In this document: piece by piece, positions 40,378 through 52,300 of the stretch
How the letters are laid out: each line of letters starts with the position of its first letter
How positions within the stretch are numbered: position 1 is the stretch's first letter
Assembly: GCF_047511655.1 (NCBI RefSeq)
Contig: NC_133392.1
Location: 26,364,001-26,428,000, forward strand
Direction of reading: 5' to 3'
Source of the DNA: Castor canadensis
Lineage: Eukaryota; Chordata; Mammalia; Rodentia; Castoridae
Length of the DNA stretch: 64,000 bases
The notes under the pieces: generated by a model
Seen by the model: the letters and a program-made list of their open reading frames with translations, nothing else
The model's database searches: none
What the model was told of the DNA's origin: nothing
Made by a program: the position numbers and the translations under genes

Positions 40378-43300
40378 TCTCTCTCTCTCTCTCAGAAACT
40401 TAAACATACTGAATACCTGCATACACCAGGCCCTATACAAGGCACTCTGTGTATTATCAAACTTAACCTTTGCAACCCTGTGAAGCAACTCCACAATGTT
40501 CCAAATCCTACCCATTCTTTCTTGTTCAAGTCCTACCTATGTCAGAAATCCCAAAGGAATTACTGTCACATAGAGCTAAATTTGAAAACTGGTTCTGCCA
40601 TTTATTAGCTGTGTAACTTTGGGCAAGATATCTGACTTTCTTAGGCTTTAATTTCCCCACCTACAAAACAAGAACAATGTAGTTACATGATAGGGTGGTC
40701 TTAAGAATTAAGCGGAATGATGCATATCAGGTGACTAGCGTAACAAGTGGCATAAAATACATGGTGCATGGTAGCTCCTTTGATAAATCCATGATTCTGC
40801 TGCTCCAGCCCCAACCCCCTTTCTAAACTTTGACTACAGCAGATTGCCTGAACCAAACCACAAGGCAAAAGGTCACACACTATATGGATATTTTAACTCT
40901 GTTCCTGTATGGGTACGTTAACTCCCAATTATACTAAACAATTCTCAAGGACAGGGACTTACTTTTCTCTTTCCAATGCCAGGTTCAGACTGAACACTCT
41001 GCGATGTTATATGCTCATTTTGCGAAAAAGTGCAGAACTGCCCTCTTCATCTAGCCAAAACCCCAACACAGACACTTTAGGAAGCTCACCCGGCACTTGA
41101 CCTCATCCCCAATGTGGTACTTCTTCTCTGGATTCTTTATCAGGATGTCAGCAAGGTGCATGGGAGGTACCAGGCCTCTCATTTGCTCACCCACCTTTAC
41201 CAGTATCCCAAATGGTTTTATAGTCAACACTGTGCCCTAGGAAATCCAAAGAAAAGACACCATGATACTTCAAGAATGGTCTTTCCTCCACCTCTTACTA
41301 CAGAGCTGTCATACCTCTTTCAAAACCAACCTTCCTGGACCAACTACACCTATTATTACAGACCTCACACGAGAAAGTATTACTCCCCACCCCCACAACA
41401 TTCTTGGATTTGTTCAGGCTGATTTATGGAAACCTTCATATATTTTTGGTTAAGCACACACTTGTCCCCTCTGCAAGTACAATTCCTAAAAGAGAGGAGT
41501 AGCTCCTAACAAACAAACTCTACCTAGGAAGGGAAGCTGCTCAGTTAGAGCTATATAGCAAGAGCTGAGGTAACCAGAACTGACTACTAATATCCCAGGG
41601 AGCTCAACTATCACAGAACTAACTTTCAATCCACTCCAATAACCACCACCAAATTTCAAATCCCAGGACTTACAACCTGCTGCCTCTACAGAGTTGGGTG
41701 GTGCTAGTAAGACCTCACATTGAAATTAATGCAGACATGTGTTAACAGGATAAATAATAAACTGACAGTCAACCTGTGAACTAAAGAATGCTTAATGGTG
41801 GAGGATTATCTAAGTATATACTTCAGTTCTTACCTTTACGACGGCCCCAGTTTTGATATCATGATATCTAAGATATTGAGCTTCAATAACAGATCTAGGA
41901 CAAAAGGAGAACACAGAATTAAATAAAGTAGGGTAGAGATTACCTAAAATTTAGGACTATCACAATTATGCTAACAAGAAAGGACACCCTCATTCAGAAA
42001 GCCCAGAAGAAACTGAAAGCGTACACAGCCAGAAGTGCACCCCCACAGCGTGTTAATGACACTTACGTCCTCAGAGAAAGCAAGGCCAGTTCATCCATTT
42101 GACTATAGTCAATAATTCTACACCTGTGAGTATTCCCTGGCTTGAAGGCCTCAGCATTGAAAACTTTCTTAGAATTAGAGAGATGACTGAGCTGCAAAGT
42201 ACCAAGAAAAACCAGAAACGTTTGAACCAATCTGACTTCAAAACACACTGAAATGATTCAACATATCAGTCACCCACCATAAAAATAGTACTTTGTTAAA
42301 ATAATTCTCACTCTTTACCATCACAGAATCTCAATAAGGTCAGAAAACAGTTTAGATCACAGGTCAGTAAACTGTACTCATGAGCCAGTGCATAACTTTA
42401 TAAACAAAAGTTTTACTGGAACACAGCTGTGCCTGTTCATGGTCAGTTATATGCTGTCTGTGGCTCCTTTCATGCTGCAATAAGAGTTGAGTAGTTAGGA
42501 CAAAGACCACAAGGCCCATAAGCTTAAAATATTTACTATCTGGCTCTTTAAGAAAAACTTTGCCAAGCCCTGGTCTAGATCCTAATTCATTCCTATTCCT
42601 ACCACTGTCCAGGAATCAAATACAGCAAGTTGGTTCTAAGGCATTCTAAGATTAACAAACAGACATTGTTCTTATCCCTATAGTCTTTCACATTTGGGGA
42701 TATCTAAAAATAAGAAACTAATTTCAAGAGATGAAGAAAGCACAAAAGGACCCATTTGTCCCCAAAGCCCTTCCAGTGATGAAATCCCTGACCAAACAAA
42801 AGAGTCTCCTTACCCGGGCATAGGCCAGAGCCCCATCCTTCAGCCTGAAGGTGGCCCCAGCCTTACTGAAAAACCCCTGGACAGGAACATCATCCAGCAC
42901 AGCTCCTAGGTGCTGGCAAGAGATCCGGACGAGCGGCCGCCCAGGCTGCAGGAAGACGGGGCGCAGGCTCAGGCGCACAGCTCTTGTCCGAGGATGGATG
43001 CAGAGAATGCAGGCCCTCACCTAGACAAAAGAAAGGGCAGAATGAACAGGAGGAGGCACACAGAATACACCTTAGAGCAGACCTTATGAGGGTCAAGACT
43101 CTCCATGTGCTAACCAGATATATCAGTACTAAAATCTTCAGTAAATATAAAAATCAGCTGTGTAATGAAGAAGCCTGTGGAAAAGTCAAATAAAATGTCC
43201 CAGAGGCACTAAATCTGACTAAATCAACACTTAAAACCAGGAAAAACATTCCAGGAGGGCCCTCAACACCAAAAAGCTAATGGGCACTTAGCTTACAACA

Positions 43301-46300
43301 AAGGCTCATCTCAAACACCCAAGAACCTGATCCACTCACAAGGTTAAAACACACAAAATGCCTTAATTCTGCATACAAATCTGAATACAGAAGAAAAATA
43401 TTATTACAAAGAGGTTCACCAAAACACTAACAGTATTATCACTAACTGGTAGAAAACTATTTTCTCTTAAATTTTTTTCTCTGTAGCATGCATTACTGTT
43501 TAAAAAGTGAAAAGAAATCATTTGAGGACTAAAAAAGTCTGATATATATTGGGACTTTCTTCCCAATATCCATGTTCATTATAGACAATCTGAGTATTTC
43601 AGTAAGCTAGTTACATCAACCCAGGATTAATCACCATTAACACCTGATTGCACAGTCTTCCAGTATTTTAACCATGTGTACTCATTATGTTTCTAAAACA
43701 TAATAACATGTTTAGAGTATGTTTAAATTATAAATGCAATACATTTAATTTCTTTAATCTCTGGTAGTTTCTTATACTCCTTCCAAGATATTTTTGATCT
43801 TTCCCTCATCTCTCTACACACCTGTACACATGCAGTCGTAGGACCTGCCCTGAGGCTAGTTGGGACATTCTAGCTGATTGAGACCTAGCTGGAAATAAAG
43901 AAAAGATAGGTGCAACATTTCTTACTGCTTGGTTTGAGAAATATGTCCCAACTTTCTTGGGCTCCAGGTGCATGAAGTCAACCAGGCCAGTGAAGACCGT
44001 GAGGAAGTTTAGCGTGAGGCCAAACTGAGTCACCTAGAAATAAACAGAACAAGTTATGAGAAACATTCCTCTGCCCAGGCACAGTGGTTTGTTTCTATCA
44101 TCCTAGCTACTCAGACTTGGAGATCAGGAAGATTGCAGTTCGAGGCCAGCCTGGGCAAAAAGTCCACAAGACCCCATCTCAACCAATAAAAATGAGGGTG
44201 TGGTAGCACGTGCCTATCATCCCAACTACATGAAAAGAATAAATAGGAGGATCACAGTCCAGGCCGACCTGGGCACAAATGCAAGACCCTATTTGAAAAA
44301 TAACTAAAACAGAAAGAGCTGTGGTAGAGTGCCTGCCTGGCAAGCACAAGACCCTGAGTTCAAACCTCAATACAGCCAAAAAAAAAACTTCTCTGTAGGA
44401 ACTTGGTATATGAGGAGACACTGTCATAGTAAAATTCAATGCCACAGTATCCATGGTAACTGTACTATCTCTCCTACCCCAGCTAACCCTTATCAACCTT
44501 TCTTCCTATAAGGTTAAATGGTAGGACTCCAAGTACTGGCTTCCAACCAAAGAGTAGACACCAATCCCCAACACCATTAGGGATTTCTAAATGGGATACA
44601 GTAACTTTACACAGCTTTATACAAGCATCCTTGACGAACTGTCAGACTGACAATTTGGTTATTACTAAAATGGTTACCAACTTGGATGCTTGTCCAAACT
44701 GAGACAGTAAAACCCAAATGCTTATAAAAGAGAGACTCAGCATTATTAAACTGTTTCACCCTAGAGAGACCCCAAAACCTAAGGTGAAAAGTGCCTTAAA
44801 AGAGCAGTAAGGGAGGTAACTGAAATCAGGGAACTAAATCAGATTCTTGTTCCACTCCTCACCTATAGAATCCACCTCCACAGAAAATGGGAATCTTGTT
44901 TCTTGGGAAAACTATCAGAATCAAGCTATAGGAACAGTGCAAATGTTAAAACTGTGAGTATAGAAAAATCCTGAGTAACATAAATACGAAGACACCCAGC
45001 CCTGTTAGCCAGCCTTGCTCTCAGACAGCCATACTCAAACCATCTTGGGTGGAAATTATTAAATTTTCTAGAGAAATCTAATATGCCAAAGAAGACCCTA
45101 AACTGTGACATTTGGAGGTGGTCCAATGAAAATCTGCTAGCTCCTGTTCCTGACAATGAAATCAACCAGGCACAAGTCTCATCTAAGCATACAGACAACC
45201 ATCAGTTTCATAATACCTCACTTATAATATAGCAGCCAAAACAAAAACTGTTTTAACAGAGAATCAAAAGTTAAAGTTGAAAATCTCTCCCAGCAGGTAG
45301 GATATAAATATATGTGCATAACAAAATCAAGAAAAAATTATATGTATTTTTAAAATAACGATCAGTATTCCAGAGTTTACAAAGAACTCTTACAACTCAA
45401 CAACAAAGAAAACCTAACTTTAAGTGTCACAGCTCTTTTAGAATTTGTCCAGCAGGTTTTCTGGCTTATGCTGGAAAACCCCAAAAAAAAAAAAAAAGAA
45501 GAAAAGAAAACTTAACAAGAGAAAGTCAATAAATGGCCAGTAAGCGCCTCAATCATGAATATTAGAGATAATCACTAATCATTAGGAAAATACAAAGTTA
45601 CAAGGAGCTAGACCTTCACACCAACCAGGAGGCTATAATAAAAAGATGAAAATAACAAGCTTTGATGAGAATGAAAAGAAATTTTTGTTGAGAATGCAAA
45701 ATAGAGCAGCCACATTGGCTAGTCCTCAAAAAGTTAAACAGGGGCTTGGGATATAGCATAAGGTACAGCACAAGATTAACATGCATAAGGCCCTGGATCC
45801 AATCCCCAGAACCAAAAAACAAAGGGAAAATCCCTCGATACCTAAAACTGACAAATCAAGAGACCAATAGAAGCTTGTCACATGGAAATATGGAGAAAGG
45901 GCTAGGTGTGTAGCTCAGGCAAATAGAACACTTGCCTAGCCTGTGCAAAGTTCCAGGTTTAATCCCTAGCACCAAAATAATACAATAATAAAAACAATAG
46001 TATTAATATAGAAAGAAATTTTAAAATATAAGCTAAAAAGTAGGAGTTTGGAGGGGTAAGACAGTGCTTCATTTATGACAGCTGACACAGTGGCTCAAGT
46101 GACAGAGCGCCCACCTAGCAAGTGTGAGGCCCTGAGTTCAAACCCCAGTGCTGCCAAAAATTAAATAAATAAATAATACAAAAAAGATAGTTCTTCATTT
46201 ATAAGCCCTTAAATACCATTTGACTTTTTATTGTTTGTTTGTTGAGGCAGGGTCTTATTATGTAGCTCAGGTTGACCTTGAGCTCTTGACCCTCCTGCCT

Positions 46301-49300
46301 CAGCCTCCCTTATTTCAAAATATGGCACTGGCAACATTTTCAGTGCTCAATGGCTACATAAAACTACTGGCTTCCCTATCTAACAACACAGGTTATATGC
46401 ATGCTACATAGTGAGACGCTGTCTCATAAACCTAAAACAAAACAAAACAAAAGAATTACTTTCATTTTAGAAAGCATCAATAACAATGAATAGCTTACCT
46501 TCTGTACCTGGGCTCTGACCACCAGCCCTGGCAACAAGTTATTAAGGGTCCAATTTTGCTCCTCAGTTGCAAAGGCAGCAGAAATCTCTGAATGTCCTAT
46601 AGACAGACTAACAACTCCTCCATTGCTTTTTACCTCTTCAATGATGCAAGTCAGGTACTGACCCACATTCAGTTTGGCACCTGTAACAGTCCCGGCACCC
46701 AAAAGGAAAAATACCTCTATGAGAAACACCTTTAACGTGGGCCTGAGCAGCACCTGAAAAGATCTATGGCCCACCTGCTAAGTTAGCATCTAATATTGTC
46801 TACATTCCCAGTCTCTAAGGGAAGAGAATGAAGTTACCCCAGCAATCTGGAATTCAACTATCCCACAAAAATACAAAAATTTCAACAAGCCTGGAGAGAG
46901 CTGGTTCAGAGGCCCTGGGGACTCAAATTCAGCAAAATCTTCTACATAAGGAAAACTGAAACTAGTCCATCAGATCTTAGAGCAACCCTGGCACTCCCTG
47001 GCCCTTTACACAGATAGCTACCTTTCCCTTTCAGCTGGTATTAACCAGTGATTTTCCCAAAGCTAAGGTGCCTTCGCAGTCACCTTTCTGTCATGGTACT
47101 CACCAAAGTGGCACTGATAACCCCCATATGCACTACCTCACTCCCATGTACTGGCCTCTCTGCTAGCCCTCACCTTTGTTCTTCTGTCGAATGTACTCCT
47201 GGGCTTTTTGCAGAGGCAGAAAAGCTCTGGTCCCACCAATACCAATATCCACTAGGTAGCCATGGTCTTCCAGGCTTGACACTGTGCCTGTCAGCAGCTG
47301 GGAGAAGAGAAAGCATTTGCACATTCCAAGTTAAAGGTAACAGGACACACAACAAACATCCACTACCAAACAAACATGAACGTTCCCCCCATTAATCTTA
47401 ATACCCAATCCCATAATCAGAGTCTTCATTTTTAACTAAACCATAATCCCAACAGAGACAGAAGAAAGACGTCAACTTTATTCTCCCAGTGCTTGCAGGC
47501 TTTTCCAGTTCCAGACAGAGAGGAATGTTCTACACAGTTGAATTATGAAATGACAGAAGTCTCTTGCCTGCAGAGTTTTCAAAAGATAGGGAAATACTAT
47601 TTTATTCAAAGAGGAAGGAACTGTGCAGCCCTGCAAGGTCACTCCCAGCAGCACAATTATCAAGAGAACCAGACTACCTTTCTATCTGTCATTGTTTTTT
47701 CTAAGCACTACTGGGGGGGCGCGAATCTTGCCAATCTTCTGTACACTTCATGGGAAGCAGTGTGGCACTGATGCTATCTACTTAGTCTTTGGCAAGTCAC
47801 TGAGACCTTTGGGACCATTTTCTCAAAAATAGAAGATGGAGAATATCTACCTACCTCCCAGGTTTGTTGTGAAAACTGCATAATATAAAGTGCCTAAAAT
47901 TGCATCCATCATGGCTCTCAATACTTGTCAATTCCTACAATTTGCTTTATATTACCTTTTTTTTTTTTTTATTTATTTTTTATTTTTTATTTTTTTCTTG
48001 TGCTGGGGATTGAACCCAGGGCCTTGTGCATGCTAGGTAAGCACCCTACCACTGAGCTACATCCCCAGCCCTTTATATTACCTTTTAACCCAACTAAGTT
48101 CTACTGAACTTTCTGGCCCTTTCTCAAATCGTATTTCTTCTAGTCAAACATTGCAAACTCCATCTCCTGTCCCATAATTACCAGAGTACTTATATGAGTG
48201 TAGTTTCCTCTTTTGTACCTGGTTAATTTGGGGATCTGAGCCAGGATTAAGTGTTCCTAAATATCCATGAGGCTGTGTACAAAGTAGTGGGATATCCATT
48301 AACACACCTGGCAGATTAACTGCCCTGTTTACTCTGTCTCTTGCTCCGAAAGCAGCTGTTAGCATTCCACACAATGCCCAGTCCCTGAAAAAGACTTACT
48401 TCATGAAGAAGTCTTGATGAGAAAGCACTGAGGCTCTCCTTCTCCCCATCAGTAAATGCTCCACTAAGGCTCCCTGGAGCAATTTGACTGGGCCACCAGC
48501 AAAACTTAGACTTGCTTTCCCTTTCTCCCCTCCAAGGTAATAAAATTATGTTCAAGTCTTCGATGTTCATTAAACAACCAGGAGACCTTCCCTCCAGGAA
48601 AGACCTACCTGTGTGTGTAGTCATCAAGCTGAAAGTAAAAGGTGGCCTAGACCACACTCCCCAAGAGATACAACAGAGGGAAGGCATTCCTCTTTCCTGA
48701 CACCAGATACATACCATGCCAGGCTTCAGGACCTCAGCACTCAGCACTCTGTTGACATTTTTGGGATTCAGAGATAGCTTGACACTCTTTTTGCCCCTCT
48801 CTTTGATGTCTAGGCTGCTCACCACACATCTTACCAGCATTCCAGGTGAAAAAAGTTCAGGTAAGCGAAGTAGGTCCTGCACAACACCAATGAAAAAGAC
48901 CTGATACACACTCTTTCTTCTGAACCAAGAATCCACTGCCCAGCCTTGGCTCGATGGTTTCTCATCCTCAATTCCCAAAGAACCCAAAAGGTGGATGAAG
49001 TGTACTTGCTTATCCACAAAGGAAGATGGGTCTACACCAAATCACAGTCTTGAATTTTAGCATAAGGTCTCCAAATAATTCTATACAATGAGCAAATGTC
49101 AATGATTCATCAAGAATTGAATATACAGGGAGGAGTGAGGGATAAAGGAGAATGGTGGAGGGGGTGAATTCAAGTGTGATATATTTGATATACTGTAAGA
49201 ACATCTGTAAATGCCACAATGTAACTCCACCCAGCACAATAAAAAAAATTTAAAAATTTGCCAGGTGCTGGTGGCTCACGCCTGTAATCCTAGCTACTCA

Positions 49301-52300
49301 GGAGGCAGAGGTCAGGAGGATCACGGTTCAAAGCCAGACAGGGCAAATAGTTTGTGAGACCCTATCTCGAAAATACCCATCACAAAAAGGGTTGGCAGTG
49401 TGATTCAAAGTGAAGGCCCTGAGTTCAAGCCCCAGCACCACAAAAAAAAAAAAAAATTAAAAATTAAAATTTCTTAAATTTTTAAGAAAAAACAACCAAA
49501 CAAAAGAATTGAATATACACACTATCTCCACTTCATCTCCTACTCACTCTTCAGCTCACTGCAAACTGCTTTCCACATTTCCACTTTATCTCCCAAGAAA
49601 ATCACCAGTAAGCAACATATCACTAAATCCAACTGTCTACTTTGAAGTCTTTCTCTTATATGGCTTTTGTTTACTTATTTATTGGTGCTGGAGATTGAAC
49701 TGATGGCCTTGAGCAGGTTAAGTATACACTCTATCATTGAGCTACACCCCCAGCCCTCTTATGTGCCCTTTCAAAAAAACACTTAAGCCAGGTCCTGGTG
49801 GCTCACACCTGTAATTCTAGCTACTTGGGAGGCTGAGATCTGGAGGATAGCACTATTGGAGGCCAGCCCAGGCACAGAGTTCTGGAAATCTCATTTCCAA
49901 AATAACCAGAGCAAAATGAACTGAAAGTGTGGCTCAAGCAGTAAGTGCCTGCTTTATGAGTGAGAAGCCCTGAATTCAAATTCCAGTCCCACCAAAAAAG
50001 AAAAAAAGAACCCAATACTACTGACTATTCCTTTCTTTAAACACCATCTCCCTGGCTTCCAAGATTTGATGGTTTATTTGATGGTTTTCTTTTCTATCCC
50101 TCTAGCCACTCTGGCTTTTCTGACAGCAATTCTCCTTCAGCATTCACTCTTGACTCAGTCTTTTAGTTTCTCAGCAATTTTTTCCTCATAAGCAACTTTT
50201 CCCCCCTTTATAACTGCTATTATTGCATATAAAAAGAAGTCCCGTACATTTACACATCCAGCCAACTTCCTTGAGCTCAGCAATCACCTATCCACTGGAT
50301 GTCTCAAGTGTACCTCAAACTCAATCTATCAGAAAGCCAAACCGTGAGCATCCTTCCCATCAAGTCATGCACAACAGAAACCTAGGACTGTACCTGACAC
50401 CTGTCTCTGCCTCACTGCCATATCAAGTCTATTATTAGCCAACAGCTTTACCTCCTTGGTCCTTAGTAAACCCTCGCCCCAAGTAGCCATCAGTCTCAGA
50501 GCCTGGACTACTACAGCAGCCTCTAAGAAGGCACTGATGTCTTTTCAATCTGTTTGCTTTGCTGTCTTCATGTCACCCACCCCAATGAGAACATTTCAAG
50601 GACTTCCCTTCCATGTTAGAAATTAAAACCAACCATCCTTAATATGATCTGCAAAACCACGTAGGATCTGGATTCTATTCAGCTCTCTGGTGCCATCCTA
50701 CACCACTCTCCCTTACTTTCTATTCTAGCCATACCAGCCTTCTCTCTGTTACCTATTTGTCCTTCTTCTACCTGAACTCCCTTCCTTCTGAACCCAGGAA
50801 ACCCTCACCCTTCGGATCTCAGCTTTACCATCCCCACAGGTCTTCCTAAGTAAAAAAAAAAAAACAAAAAAACTCATCATTTATAAAACAAACAAACAAA
50901 TCCTTTATTATAAATCTCATGGCAGCTGTACATTTCCTTCTTAACACTTAGTGAAGTGGTCTTTTACATCTGTTTGGTACCCCCTATTTCTAGCAGGTTT
51001 CACCCAGACTCTCCTTACCTTCAGAGGTTCTTCTTGTGCCACCTGTTCATTCAACTTTTTGGTATAGGCATCACAGATTTCAGTCACTTGCACAAACCCC
51101 TGAAGGCCATTAGGTAGACTGATCACCAGTTCCAGTTCATTTACCTCTTTCACACAACCCAAAATCCGCATTCCCTCACATAGTGACTAGAAGAGAAAAA
51201 GTTAAATGTACACAATAAGGGACTTTAGAGGGGTTTGGCTTCTAGTCCCAAGTCTAATATTTAAAAGCAACAGGAACTCTGTAAATGAAAAGAAATACAG
51301 ATGTGTATGTATTACTATGCACTTATTAGATATCTAACCAAGCACTGAAAAGGTTTAGATTAGACAGCACCAGGTGGCCTTTCACCATATCCCAAGCAAC
51401 CCAGTCTCAAACACCTGGTAGACAACACTGTGAAGGAAGCAGGTCAGTGAATGCAATGGCAATCTTGAGTCCACACATCAATTTTAAAAGGTACGGCCAC
51501 TACGCAGCTCCCATGACCACAAACAAAAGAGAAAATGGGCTGCTGCTGTCAGCACTTTGAAATTTTCATGAGGAGCAGAATCTGCTTTTGCCTGAAATCT
51601 CTACTTTTCTCCTTTTCTCATATTTTAAGCATCACACAGGAAAGACAAAATATTTCTGCAGGCTGAACTGGAATTTTTCTCCTCAGAATCACTTTACTTT
51701 TTTCTCTTTTTTATAACTTTCTTTTATAACATAAAAACCACATCATGTTCTGAAATAGTTTGAGATCTATAAAATGAATGGGTAGGATTACAATGATTGA
51801 TAAAGTTATTGTCAGTTCTAACCTCTAAATCTATTTAAAACACAAATCCCATGAAAATATAAGCCAGACCACAGCACCTGTAAAAAAAAAAAAAAAAAGA
51901 CCCCCAGCACTGGTTAGCAAGAATGCTTGATTCTCATCATGGTTCACAAAAATCTCTACAGACACAGAAGAAAACCAAATGTTTCCAAACCTCAATACTA
52001 AGGATTTCGAACTTCTCTTTTATAGACTTCTTGCTTGCTTTCTTTTCAATTTTCAACTTTTTAATTTTTGCTGGCTCTTTCTGCTGCTTCTTCCTTTTGG
52101 TGGGTTCTTCTTCATTGGAAATCTAAAGCGGGAAAAAGAAAGATCCACAAAGATTCAAAAGAATGGGAGGCAGCAATCTCAGCCTTTCCCTCACATTGAG
52201 TTGTCTGTCACCTTACTTCATTACTCTTACTCTCCCACCTCACCCCATTCAAGTATTCCCTCAATTCCTGCTGTGATCCCCACTCTCCCATTTAGCCACC

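Noticed and set aside
44179-44496. 105-codon minus-strand open frame
   Set aside because: It is the complement of a trimeric SINE.
48316-49017. 233-codon open frame on the minus strand as a separate gene
   Set aside because: It contains PDCD11 exon 5 (DLLRLPELF to LKPGM); the rest is intron.
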